A stretch of DNA of 59,107 nt, from the NCBI GenBank assembly GCA_012519745.1, contig JAAYPO010000038.1, forward strand, positions 1 to 59,107, in the 5' to 3' direction. How positions within the stretch are numbered: position 1 is the stretch's first letter; each line of letters begins with the position of its first letter. Source of the DNA: Clostridiaceae bacterium. GTDB taxonomy: Bacteria; Bacillota; Clostridia; Acetivibrionales; DTU013. A program made the translations under genes and the position numbers. Positions 1 to 10,100 of the stretch are shown piece by piece. The notes beneath the pieces were generated by a model. The model saw only the letters and a program-made list of their open reading frames with translations, was not told the DNA's origin and did not search any database.

Positions 1-7
1 CACAGAC

Positions 8-40
8 TTATCAACATTATCCACAGAAGGATTTCCACAA
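8..40 (+). other. DnaA-box-like cluster (possible oriC edge)
   Basis: Two 9-mers lie back to back, TTATCAACA at 8-16 and TTATCCACA at 17-25, followed by TTTCCACAA at 32-40, all in the same orientation. TTATCCACA is a perfect match to the bacterial DnaA box TTATNCACA; the other two are one- or two-mismatch relatives. An AT-rich stretch follows. This is the usual look of one arm of a replication origin, but the window begins here, so dnaA or rpmH cannot be seen. The + strand bias of genes to the right would fit a leading strand starting here. Confidence 0.45.
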
Positions 41-170
41 AACGAGTGTTCTGAGGATATCTTTTCTCTATATTATCAGACATACATACCGGTATTTAGT
101 ATTATTCATTAGAACGTGACTGTTCCTGCAGTCGTGCAGACTAAATAACGATATGATGGAGGTAATTGAT

Positions 171-692
171 ATGAGAAGAGGAAATACATCTCTCGGCGGA
201 TTACTGATCATTACAGGCGGATTGCTGCTGGCAGCCCGTCTACTCTTCAGAAACCCGTTGTTCTCACTCGATCCGGGTGACTTTTGGCCAATGATCATTT
301 TTCTTGCCGGTGCCGGATTTGAACTGGCATATTATATCTCGCTGAGAGCACCGGGGCTTTTGGTGCCCGGAGGAATACTGATCACCTACAGCCTTCTCTT
401 TTTCTTTGAGACAGCTACGAACTGGAGATTCGCTGCTGTTACCTGGCCGGTATATCTGCTAGGTGTTGCGGTAGGGCTATTCCAGTTATATCTGCACAGT
501 GGGAGGCCGAGGGGTCTATTGACAGCGATCAGCATAATAAGCGGTATTGCTGCAGCATGCTTCATTGTGATGTGCTTCAGGTTCGTTCTGGGGATTGTCG
601 ACCTGGGAGTCCTGATACCTGTAGTACTGCTTGTCGGTGGTATCATAATGGTATCCGGGAAAAAGAGAAGTGCCGGTTCCGGCAGCTGGTAG
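171..692 (+). CDS. LiaF/DUF5668-like multi-pass membrane protein
   Basis: Predicted 173-aa integral membrane protein with about six hydrophobic segments (a Gly/Leu-rich first helix near residues 8-25, the last near 150-170) and almost no soluble domain. The N-terminal Arg-Arg-Gly start followed by a glycine-rich helix resembles the transmembrane domain of LiaF-type and DUF5668 envelope-stress proteins, but the C-terminal soluble LiaF domain is missing. The start at 171 is chosen because a strong TGGAGGT at 157-163 sits 7 bases upstream; an in-frame ATG at 153 lies upstream of that ribosome site. It is monocistronic, with a hairpin-rich spacer behind it. Function is unknown; a passive envelope or stress sensor is only a guess. 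Confidence 0.6.
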   Translation: MRRGNTSLGGLLIITGGLLLAARLLFRNPLFSLDPGDFWPMIIFLAGAGFELAYYISLRAPGLLVPGGILITYSLLFFFETATNWRFAAVTWPVYLLGVAVGLFQLYLHSGRPRGLLTAISIISGIAAACFIVMCFRFVLGIVDLGVLIPVVLLVGGIIMVSGKKRSAGSGSW

Positions 693-732
693 CACATTTT
701 CACAGCTTGATCTGAAAAAGGACAAAAAAGTT

Positions 733-809
733 GGTTAGTCTGGCGACTAACCATGTAAAGGGGGTCAAAATGTATTTTGTGAGGTCATAGTTATTATTGA
801 CCCCTTTAC
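733..809. repeat. Composite hairpin element (REP/MITE-like) at aroK 3' end
   Basis: A perfect 8-bp stem (733-740 with 745-752, loop TGGC) is followed 2 bases later by a longer dyad: GTAAAGGGGGTCAA (755-768) against TTGACCCCTTTAC (797-809), with one bulged G and a loop of about 28 bases. The right arm contains the TAA stop of aroK, which reads on the minus strand. It may work as a transcription terminator for one or both flanking genes, but the size (about 55 bp) and form resemble small mobile hairpin repeats. Confidence 0.55.
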
Positions 810-1330
810 CCTTTTTTTATACACAAATTTAAATATTTTTCTTTTATTTCTGTTACTATCGTTTCTATATGCTTTTTTGCACAATCGATTTCGACATCGG
901 CATACTTCTTATAAAGAGGCAGTCTTTCCTCATACAGCGTTGACAACGACTGGCCGGGCTGCATGGCGATACCCCGGGTCTGTACATTTTTGAGCCTGCG
1001 CTGGAGCTGGTACATCCTGGAATTAAGAAAAAACAGTATTCCTCCTGATTTCAGGTGGTTTATAGCAGAGCTGCTGTATATCACGCTGCCCCCTGTGGCA
1101 ATCACATGATCAGTCAGGTCCAGCTGTGTCACAATACTCTCTTCTATCTTTATAAAACCTTCGATGCCGTTTTTTTCTATCAACTCCTGCAGGTAACTGT
1201 TTTCCTGACGCTGTATCAGCAGATCGGTGTCGACGAACGGCATCTTCAGAGCCTTTGCCAGCAAAACACCCACCGTGCTCTTGCCGGCTCCGGGCATTCC
1301 TATCAAAACCAGATTTTTATTTCCCGTCAT
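806..1330 (-). CDS. aroK: Shikimate kinase
   Basis: 174-aa cytoplasmic kinase that phosphorylates shikimate with ATP in the chorismate (aromatic amino acid) pathway. A P-loop GMPGAGKST lies at residues 11-19, the shikimate-binding DTD near 34-36, and a TGGSVIY segment in the place of the usual GGG motif near residue 80; the lid/adenine region carries RRLKN and TRGIAM. Length matches the usual 165-175 aa. The start has a GGAGCGG ribosome site just upstream on the minus strand. The gene stands alone rather than in an aro operon. The lid motif is somewhat divergent (TRGIAM where RPLL is common), so a specialised paralogue is possible, but the fold assignment is secure. Confidence 0.88.
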   Translation of the reverse strand: MTGNKNLVLIGMPGAGKSTVGVLLAKALKMPFVDTDLLIQRQENSYLQELIEKNGIEGFIKIEESIVTQLDLTDHVIATGGSVIYSSSAINHLKSGGILFFLNSRMYQLQRRLKNVQTRGIAMQPGQSLSTLYEERLPLYKKYADVEIDCAKKHIETIVTEIKEKYLNLCIKKG

Positions 1331-1442
1331 ATAGACCGCTCCATAAATGATAAATAGATGCTTTCATGTCAATACTATATCATATAACGGCGCGTACAGA
1401 AAATGCTCAAATATTGCTATTATCTATAGGAGGGTACATCAT

Positions 1443-1793
1443 ATGGATCATTTAAGGGACAGAAACTACAAAGCAGAAGACAAGGACAGGTATGACAAGG
1501 GCACATTCGATAACAGCAGCAGCCGCCCGATGTATGATGAGGCGCTTGACAGCAGGGTCATCAATGCCGAGAGCCTTCAGATCGATACAACGCTCAATGA
1601 TATTTCAAAGGAGCTCAGACCTGGAGAAACACTGGTATTGGATATCGGGAACAACTATTTTGAGCAGACCGACGAAATATATGACACCCTTGTCATGCGG
1701 GGCTATGATGTAAGAAAATCCTTTAAAAATGGAAGGAACCAAATACTTGTCAGCAGGAGTCCCCATCGGCATACTTTCATAAACCCTAAGTAA
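1443..1793 (+). CDS. Conserved-looking small hypothetical protein
   Basis: Predicted 116-aa soluble protein. The first 45 residues are charged and low in hydrophobics; the second half (from about residue 50) holds an ordered alpha/beta stretch, RPGETLVLDIGNNYFEQTD, followed by a helix and a strand ending in NQILVSR. The start at 1443 follows AGGAGGG at 1429-1435; an upstream in-frame ATG at 1347 overlaps the divergent aroK promoter region and lacks a ribosome site. I do not recognise the family. The layout of the C-terminal half (Gly-Glu-hydrophobic strand, helix, strand) is vaguely like small sulfur-carrier folds, but no catalytic cysteine is present. Confidence 0.65.
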   Translation: MDHLRDRNYKAEDKDRYDKGTFDNSSSRPMYDEALDSRVINAESLQIDTTLNDISKELRPGETLVLDIGNNYFEQTDEIYDTLVMRGYDVRKSFKNGRNQILVSRSPHRHTFINPK

Positions 1794-1848
1794 CATTACA
1801 ATTCTATTAAATTTATCCGTTTCACGCTGCAGGACCTCCGGACGGCAT

Positions 1849-1875
1849 TAATTCAAGCCGCCTTGCTGCCGATAA
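1849..1875 (+). promoter_or_regulatory. Sigma-D (sigma-28) type promoter
   Basis: TAAT (1849-1852), a 15-base spacer, then GCCGATAA (1868-1875). The sigma-D consensus of Firmicutes is TAAA-N15-GCCGATAA, so 11 of 12 positions match with exact spacing. A transcript would start near 1882, giving a leader of about 60 bases that begins with a GC-rich hairpin (about 1884-1910), before the SLH protein gene starting at 1943. Confidence 0.65.
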
Positions 1876-1942
1876 ATATATATAGGCACGGTTATGTTTT
1901 TCCGTGAGCCTCTATTTGAACGACCCGGAGGTCTACATATAT

Positions 1943-4900
1943 ATGAAACACTCTAAAAGTTATATTGCTTTTATTGTCACAGCAGTATTTATCTATACTA
2001 TTTTTGCAGGTCTTTTTACAGTCGCTTATGCGGATGAAGTGCCTGTCACTGTATCGGTGGAAGGATATGAGAATGGTGTGCTGACAGTGAGATGGAATCA
2101 GCCTGCCGGTACAAGGGGGGCCGTCATCACTTATCATGTGCCTGACAATAATGACAAGGCTTCATTGGCAGAACCCATAATCGTTGTGGGAGGAACCACC
2201 GCGCAGATCACTGATCTCAAGGCGGACTACATATATGATATCAATGTCACTTTATATGGAGCATTGGATGCTGCCGACATGCCGACCGGAGACCCGGTGG
2301 GAAAAGGGCTGCTGTTCTTCCTGCCCTCCATAACCTTTAGAGCCTCTGCTGTTGCTCCCGATCCGACATACGTGCCTATCACCGGCGGGGGCCGTGAATC
2401 GGGAACAGAACCCAGGCTGAAGCTCAGCTGGAAAACACCCAAGGCATTTTTTGATCCGGACTATCTGGCTGCATCACCTGAAGGCTATACTGATCCCGAT
2501 CCGGACAACAATGTATTTGCAGATGCTTCATCGACCAATGTGAAAGAATATATGGAAAAGTCTCTGAATGATATATACACCGACAGCACCCGGGATCTGC
2601 ATACGTTAAATTTCAGGATCAATATATCCAGCCGGATGAACCTGCTCAACTCAGGCTCAGCCCAGTCGGCCGTCCTGGTGGACCAATTTATTGAATCCGA
2701 TCCGCCCGCTTCCGATGACGGAAAATCATATAACGCATATATTTCCGGAAGAGAAACGATACAGGCCGCCGTGAGAGATCCCGATGCCCAGGGATACAGA
2801 AGCATTGAACTTATGGGCAGGGCTGATGCCTCATCCCCTATTCCGCAAGGAGATCTGGCCGACGGAATACTGCCCGATGGGGATATTTTACCAGGTACGG
2901 TCTATTATATGAACATAAAGCCGATATATAAAGACAGCCGTGGTGAGATCGGCATGAGTTCCGCAGTCACTGTCGGCGACCCCGGAGGTCAGAACGGCAG
3001 TCTGCTTTCAGGTGAAAGGGCATATGTCAATACTCCTATCCGCTTTCAGCTGACAAAGGACAGTGCGAATAATATTTATATCAAGATATATAAGATCAAT
3101 CAGGGCAGTCTGGATCTCCCCAGACTGTACTATGAAGTACAGGCCACAGATGATCCTTCTGTACAGGGGGACTGGGAAGTCAAGAAAACAATGGATGACT
3201 CATACTTTAGCGGAGACTTTGCCGTTACTGTAGTATCCGGGGTCAATCCAAACAATACAGTCTATTATAAGATCGTGGTGAAATCAGAAAATCCTGTGGA
3301 CAGGCTGGAATCACTGGCAGTGCCGTATGCTCTGACAGTTGACACCAGCAGGCCGCCGCTTCCGATGGATATAGCTGTTCAAAACAGAGAGCTCAATATC
3401 GGTGTGGTTGACCTGCCTTCGGCAGATGACCCGGCCGACCCTGCAGCCGATGATATCACTGTAAAATCCACAGACGTAACTTTTTCGTGGCAGAAGCCCC
3501 TCAACTGGGACAGTATAAAAAATGACCTTTACTTTCACTTTCTGATCAGCACCAATCAATCCGACTTGCCGTCAAAGGCGCCGGTCTATATCAATGGAAG
3601 GCTGTGGGGCGAGGAAGAGGGCTATGATGTCAAATACCGTATGGTCAAATATATAAGCGCTCTGTCACCTGATATCAGAGATACCGGCAACAGGCTTGAA
3701 TATACGCTGAATGCATTTGACCTGTTTACATGGAATGATGTGGACGATACCACTATGGAAGAAACCTCCGGCACAATATCAAGAGCAGCTGGCGATGATA
3801 CATATCCGGGCTTTTTGATACCTAATACCGTCTACTATCTGCAGATGTATACAACTATTGAAGAAGACGCGGATGCTGCGGGTAATGCAGGACCCGATGC
3901 CATCTCTGACAGATCGGTTATCACAAGCTTTACAACACTCAATGGAGTTGAGCTGGACGTACCCCTTCCAATGAGCTTTGAGCTTGATGAGAATGGGAAG
4001 CTGATGTACGGAGGCAGAGAGATCAATTATGTCGACCTGAGATTCGATAAGGTATCGAATCTGGACTGGAGAAACTATACCACGAATTATAACGAGCTGG
4101 AATATAAGTACGATATTTACTACGATATATATATGAATTCAAGGACCAACACAGAGTTCATTCCCATCGGTACAACACAGGACCTGAACGGTGATTTAGG
4201 CTTTACCGGGGCTGACGATCTGCAAAGCACTTCGGTCATAGCAAGAATAACCAGGTTCACTGAGGACAATACAAGCAGACTTATTGACTGCGGACTTCTC
4301 CAGCCGGATGAAACCAGGACTCCCCGTACGATTTTCGGACCGGAGCTGCTCCCGAACACAACATATTATTTCCTGGTCAGGACCAGGCTGGTCGTGACCA
4401 GAAGGTCTGACGGACAGCCTGCTGAGATCAAGGAATCAATAAATACAGCCATCCTGCCTGTCACGACCATCCTGTTGGGGGTTACTCCTCCTGATGACAG
4501 TAAAAGAAAGCCTTTGGCTCCTACGGATTTCGGAATAGCAAATGACAGTAATGGAGATCCGCTTGTTTCAGGCAGCAGTGTGACCTTCAGCTGGCTGCAG
4601 CAGGAGGGCGATGTCGTTTACCAGCTGATCAGGACAACGGGGAAGGTGGATCCTACAGCTGAGCCGCAGGAATATGAAAACGATCCGGAATATGTAAGCT
4701 TCCTTGAGGAGTATGCAGGACCTGTCGGAAACGATCCCAACAGGAGGGCTGTTTTTATCGATCCGGCCGGTACCAATGATTATGGCGGTAAATTCACCAG
4801 TGTCGATGGTGTTTGTACATTTACCGTGGATAAGGGAATGTTCCCGAACAAGCTTTACTATTTTAGTTTGAAGACGGTAAGGGTGGACAGCGAAGGAGAA

Positions 4901-7081
4901 CTCCTGGAGCCTTCCTCAGAAAGCGTTTGGGTATCCATTCCTGTCACTACCTCGCTCATTGATCCGCCATCATCACTGGAAGTCATGCAGGTACCTGAGC
5001 TGGGCTTTTGGTGGAATGATGACACGGCCGGATTGACTGCAGATGATTTCAGGATATATGTAAAAGGGCCCTCCGACTCTACATACAAGCTGATGACGAG
5101 AGCAGAGTCAACCATTGTAAAGGATCCAGACGCAAGGACATATTACGCAAGGGTGACGGGACTAAAGCAGGACACCCCTTATAATGTAAGGGTAGAAAAG
5201 GGCAAGGATACTACAGTGTATGAAAAAACAGGGCTGATGACCAGAGATGGCTATCACCAGATGGAGATAAAGTGGATAGGAAAGCCGCTGGACAATTATG
5301 CACGCTATGAAATCGCAATAATGGAGGAGGGTTCTTCCGAATACACATTACTTACTGCAGGTGATCTGGAACATTACATTGATAAGAATGGCTCCATACT
5401 GCCGTACTATACCGATGAAACAGCCAGGACAGTTAAGTCTGACGCTCTGAATTTCTATGCCAGGATCAAGACAATGAATGTAACACTGCCCGGCGGCATC
5501 ATCACAAAGCAGCCCCTTCGCTCGAATACGAGATACCTGATAAAGGTGAGGGCTGTAAAGATAGATCCAGTGGAGACGGATCTGATCTCATACTCTAAAT
5601 ACATAGGACCTGTCAGCTTCAGGACCGAGTTTAATCAGGAGGACTATGACAACAAGGATAGGGAGGAGCAGCAGAAAGCGATATTCCTTGACAGGATGAA
5701 GGAACTGGAAAGGGGATATTTCTGGAGAGTCGCAATTGGCACCAACCATGTCACGACCATACTTCTAAAGGGAGACAGGGTGGCTGATGCTATGAAGAAT
5801 TCTGCCGGTGACTCCTTTGTTGTAGACCTTACAGATATATCTGTCAATATCAGCAGAGATGAGATATACGTGCCGATAAATGTGTTCAACGTCATGAGAG
5901 CACAGAAGAAGAGCCTTGTCATCAGGACGGCCGGGACAGAACTGCTCCTGAGGCCGGGAACACTGGATAAAGCTTTCAATGAGCTGATTGGGGACATATT
6001 TGAAAGGAAGGAAGTAAAGGATGTTTATGTGAAGATCGATCTGAAACGCGGGGATGTTGTCTATCCTTCTCTGCCTTCCAGTCAGACTCCTGTTTCGGAG
6101 ATCCATAACGTAAGAATCCAGGCACAGGGCTATACTGCAGCTTACAGTGATATGGCAGGGCTGTTCCATGCCAAGCTGTACGATGAGGACTCAGGGCTTG
6201 TCAGCAAGATGCTGGCCATGCTGCAGAATACATATGTGGGCAGCGGTACAGGTTCTTCTGCCCTCATCGATCAATATACGCAAAGCCTGATGCAATTGGT
6301 TGAAAAAGAGCTTTCCTCATATATCGATGATATGCTGGATTCCTCTAGGCTCAATTATGCACAAAGAGATATATCGGCCTTCGATTCTCCGGCAGCAGTA
6401 AACATTGCCGTAAGCGGAAATAAAGGCGGCCTGTCTCCATACGTTATGTACGAAGGCTCCAGGGATTGGCAAAAGATATCCGGCAATGCATCGGTATCAA
6501 CAGTCATGTTCAGCATTATCGGTACGGGCAGCTTTGTGGTATTGGCGCCGAACAGTCTGTCGGGCGATGTAAAGGGGCATTGGGCTGAAAGCAGCATTAC
6601 AAGCCTCGCAGGCAGGTACGATCTGGAGGATGTGTTTCCGGGAATACAGACTAGTTTTATGCCCAACAACAAAGCAACTGCAAGAGAGATTATGCTGCTG
6701 TATGAAAAGATAATCGGGAAATCTGCTGAAAATACAGGTCTTGACCCTAAAAACAAGCTCCTGAGGCTCGGCCTCGATGATGTCCTGTCACAGAACGCAC
6801 TGGCAAGGAATGCTGACAGACAGCAGACTGCTGCAGTATTATGCAGGCTCTTCAGCGTTAAAAAGGGAGTTGATGCAGCAAGCCTGAGACCGGCAGGAAG
6901 GACTTTCATATCTGATGAGAGCAGCATAGGCGATGATTATTATAACTCAGTGATCATCATAGTTGACATCGGTGTAATGAGTCTCGATGGAAGCGGCAGG
7001 TTCAATCCAGGCGGCACTGTAACAAGGGCCGAGGCAGCTGAAGCCTTTGTCAGGCTTCTTCGCCTTACGGGTGATCTCTGA
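1943..7081 (+). CDS. Giant secreted fibronectin type III / SLH surface protein
   Basis: Predicted 1712-aa exported protein. A signal peptide (residues 1-31, cleavage likely after AYA) is followed by repeated beta-sandwich modules of fibronectin-III type, recognisable by recurring VTFSWxxP openings and NTVYYxxIKxxxxD closings. Two or more SLH-like motifs sit in the last about 190 residues (GHWAESSITSL, and FNPGGTVTRAEAAEAFVRL), which typically bind pyruvylated wall polysaccharide. A late segment (about 1270-1500) is not FN3-like and may be a separate beta domain. The start at 1943 follows CGGAGGT at 1926-1932; a GTG at 1904 is in frame but lies at the far side of the leader hairpin. It is followed 38 bases later by a similar giant gene, so the pair probably forms one operon. 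Likely role: S-layer-attached surface or adhesin protein; the ligand is unknown. Confidence 0.85.
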   Translation: MKHSKSYIAFIVTAVFIYTIFAGLFTVAYADEVPVTVSVEGYENGVLTVRWNQPAGTRGAVITYHVPDNNDKASLAEPIIVVGGTTAQITDLKADYIYDINVTLYGALDAADMPTGDPVGKGLLFFLPSITFRASAVAPDPTYVPITGGGRESGTEPRLKLSWKTPKAFFDPDYLAASPEGYTDPDPDNNVFADASSTNVKEYMEKSLNDIYTDSTRDLHTLNFRINISSRMNLLNSGSAQSAVLVDQFIESDPPASDDGKSYNAYISGRETIQAAVRDPDAQGYRSIELMGRADASSPIPQGDLADGILPDGDILPGTVYYMNIKPIYKDSRGEIGMSSAVTVGDPGGQNGSLLSGERAYVNTPIRFQLTKDSANNIYIKIYKINQGSLDLPRLYYEVQATDDPSVQGDWEVKKTMDDSYFSGDFAVTVVSGVNPNNTVYYKIVVKSENPVDRLESLAVPYALTVDTSRPPLPMDIAVQNRELNIGVVDLPSADDPADPAADDITVKSTDVTFSWQKPLNWDSIKNDLYFHFLISTNQSDLPSKAPVYINGRLWGEEEGYDVKYRMVKYISALSPDIRDTGNRLEYTLNAFDLFTWNDVDDTTMEETSGTISRAAGDDTYPGFLIPNTVYYLQMYTTIEEDADAAGNAGPDAISDRSVITSFTTLNGVELDVPLPMSFELDENGKLMYGGREINYVDLRFDKVSNLDWRNYTTNYNELEYKYDIYYDIYMNSRTNTEFIPIGTTQDLNGDLGFTGADDLQSTSVIARITRFTEDNTSRLIDCGLLQPDETRTPRTIFGPELLPNTTYYFLVRTRLVVTRRSDGQPAEIKESINTAILPVTTILLGVTPPDDSKRKPLAPTDFGIANDSNGDPLVSGSSVTFSWLQQEGDVVYQLIRTTGKVDPTAEPQEYENDPEYVSFLEEYAGPVGNDPNRRAVFIDPAGTNDYGGKFTSVDGVCTFTVDKGMFPNKLYYFSLKTVRVDSEGELLEPSSESVWVSIPVTTSLIDPPSSLEVMQVPELGFWWNDDTAGLTADDFRIYVKGPSDSTYKLMTRAESTIVKDPDARTYYARVTGLKQDTPYNVRVEKGKDTTVYEKTGLMTRDGYHQMEIKWIGKPLDNYARYEIAIMEEGSSEYTLLTAGDLEHYIDKNGSILPYYTDETARTVKSDALNFYARIKTMNVTLPGGIITKQPLRSNTRYLIKVRAVKIDPVETDLISYSKYIGPVSFRTEFNQEDYDNKDREEQQKAIFLDRMKELERGYFWRVAIGTNHVTTILLKGDRVADAMKNSAGDSFVVDLTDISVNISRDEIYVPINVFNVMRAQKKSLVIRTAGTELLLRPGTLDKAFNELIGDIFERKEVKDVYVKIDLKRGDVVYPSLPSSQTPVSEIHNVRIQAQGYTAAYSDMAGLFHAKLYDEDSGLVSKMLAMLQNTYVGSGTGSSALIDQYTQSLMQLVEKELSSYIDDMLDSSRLNYAQRDISAFDSPAAVNIAVSGNKGGLSPYVMYEGSRDWQKISGNASVSTVMFSIIGTGSFVVLAPNSLSGDVKGHWAESSITSLAGRYDLEDVFPGIQTSFMPNNKATAREIMLLYEKIIGKSAENTGLDPKNKLLRLGLDDVLSQNALARNADRQQTAAVLCRLFSVKKGVDAASLRPAGRTFISDESSIGDDYYNSVIIIVDIGVMSLDGSGRFNPGGTVTRAEAAEAFVRLLRLTGDL

Positions 7082-7119
7082 GAACAGTATATAGTAAATT
7101 AACCAAAGAGGGACATGAT

Positions 7120-10100
7120 ATGGGCACAAATAGAAATATGAGTAAAATAACAGCAAAAGCAGCGGCAGTTATACTAGCTATGATCATCCTTGCACAGAAT
7201 ATGCTGATACAGCCTGCTGCTGCGGCCATCAATTCGCCGCAGCCTGCTCCGGAGAGACTGAGGGCGGAAGCGATATATGATCAGGGTCCCGGTGCAGAGC
7301 CTGCTATAGGTTATAATGAATTCGATAAATATTATGTAGATCTGAAGACTGACAAAATCAGGCGGCCAGAAGATGTGGCCTCTCCAAGCATATATATGAA
7401 CTATTATCTGCAGGAGATCAACAAGCCGTACAAACCGGTCAGACCTACTGTTTTGAAGGAAGGCAGTATCCCTGCCAGGACCGATGATAATAATGAGATC
7501 AGGTTGAAGGAATTGAGCTCAGGCACGATATACTATGCTTATGCCAGGGCGTACTACACATATACCCTTGATACCGTAACATATACCAGTGCGGAGTCCG
7601 GTCCCTCCAACACTGTCAAATTCATGACGGACATCGATATCAACGCATATTCCTTTGGTCCCAACCAGATCAAGATAGAGTGGGATGATGTATGGAATTC
7701 AGGCAGAAGAATGGACTACAAGCTTTATGTGTCCGAAAACAAATCCTTTGCCAACAGCTATCCTATATATATCGGACAGGCGCAGATAAGCCAGAACGGA
7801 CCCGTCACAGTCAATGAAGCATCAGGTAAGCTGGAGTATATACACACTGTCAGGGACCCGGGCAGGGTCTACTATATCAAGATAGAGCCTGACACTACCG
7901 AAACTGAGCTAAAAAGATCCCCAAGCAGTCCCGTGGTGGTAGTGAGCAGTTATATCCTGGCAAAGACAACAAAAATGTCAGTGACTGATGCAGGTACTAT
8001 CTGGAGGCTGGAATGGAGCCCTGTGGTCACGGGAATAGGGGACAGCGGTGTTCGTGTCACCTACCAGCTTTACAGAGGAACCGGGGCCGGCAGCAGTGTT
8101 GAGGAATATATGGCCTCTACGGATGACACTGCTTTTTTCCTGACACTGCAGCAGGGCGATGAGGATTACTACTATGTTATAAAAGCGTTGGTAACGCGGG
8201 ACGGGCAGGATGTATATCCGGGGATCAGGATACAGTCTCAAAAGATATATGTGAAGGAATCGGAGGTGCCTTCAACACCCGCGGTTCCGGAGCTTGTTCC
8301 CGATTTCCGCAATGCGGGTGAGGTCATAATATCATACGAGGAGGAGCTGAGGTCCGACAGAGCCGTAGTACTGTGGAGGACTCCGCTGAAGGGAAATGGT
8401 GAAGTGGATACCGATGTCATGTATGACATATGGCTGATCAACGATCCAAATCAACTGGATGATCCGCCGTCGGGAACATTGATCGCTTCCTCAGTAAAAA
8501 TGAACCAGACAAATTTCGTGATGAGCGGCACAAAGCTGCTCGGATATAAGTATGAGATAAAGGATCTGATACCTAATTCTACATACTATTTTAAGATAGT
8601 TGCGAAAAAGGACTATGTGGAATTCATTGATAACGAGCTCCAATACATAACACTTCAATCCGATGCCGCAATGAAGATCATAATAACGCCTGCTGCAGGA
8701 CCGATAGACCAGCCTGTTGTCCCGGGCGCTCCGCCTTTAAGGATAAAGAAGGATCCGGACGGCAAGGACATGGTTTCCAATACGTCTGTGGTCATCACAA
8801 TGCAAAATGCATGGTATGAAGAATACTCCAACACACCCAGATATGGAGCAGAACCTGCCGACGGTGCCAGGTGGTCCTGGTATTACAGAACACCCGGTGA
8901 AATAGATGATGCGGGTACCAGACTCACACCACCTGTAAATAATTTCGTGGCTGCTCTGGAAAGCAGCTATGACAATGATCCTGATAACGACAACGAATCA
9001 GTAGATCTGTTGAAATTCAGAAAGGTCAAATATGACAGCGGTGTTACCATCGATGTCGGATGTGTGGAATACTCGCCGGATATTAACTATAACAACCTTG
9101 AGAATCTTCCGGCAAACAAGGTCATCGGGTTTCCGACCATACCCAATGATCCGGCCGAGGATATAAACGCCGAGGAAGCCGTTCGGGACGGAGTCAGACA
9201 TAATATAGACATCACACTAAACGATCTTGAGCCAAATAAAACCTATGTCATCTGGGTCAGGGCATCCAGGCGCAGCGTGAACCTGATTTCAGGGCCTTCG
9301 GATCCTATCGTTATCACAACGATACCGGAGCTGCCTGATGTGATAGAAAAGCCAACTGTACCTGTGTTCAACTATCATCATGCAGGTGATACATTTATTG
9401 ACCTTGGGTGGAACTTTAACAGCGAATATGTGTATTATCTGGAATACGGCACTACAGACGACCGCAGCAAAAGCACAGGCAGGAGGGTAATAACACCGGA
9501 CGAGCTTGAATTTTCTACCTACTACAGGGTGGACGGACTGAAACAGGATACAGTCTATTATTTCTGGATACAGGCCGAGGCTTCCAATGCTTCAGGTGAT
9601 ATAAAAAGGTCCGAGTTCAGCGATTCATATATAATCAGGACATTGAAGGACATACCACCGGATACGCCGATCGGTTTTGGGGTAAAGAGCTCTCCGGATG
9701 CCATTACAAAAGATAGCATCACCTATGAATGGATCGCTCAGGAGGGCATGGAATACATATTGGAAATAGATGAAGACATCAATTACACCAGAAGCACAAA
9801 ACATGAGATAAGCGGTGCTTCGGAGCACACAGTCCCGGATCTCCGGTCAAATTTCAGGTATTACGCCAGACTTTATGCGTATGATCCTGCAAAGGATCTG
9901 CTCTCAGCTCCGACACAAAGCGTTGTGGTCAGGACACTTCGCTCAAGCGATGAGTATGATTCGGATTCAGATACCGGCGGAGTCATTTCAGGAGACTATA
10001 TCATAAAGGACAGTGCAGCGGTAAACGGAGTCTGGAACATAAGGATAACCGGGATAAATGCCGACAGGTTCATTCAGCATGTACAGACAGACAATGACCT

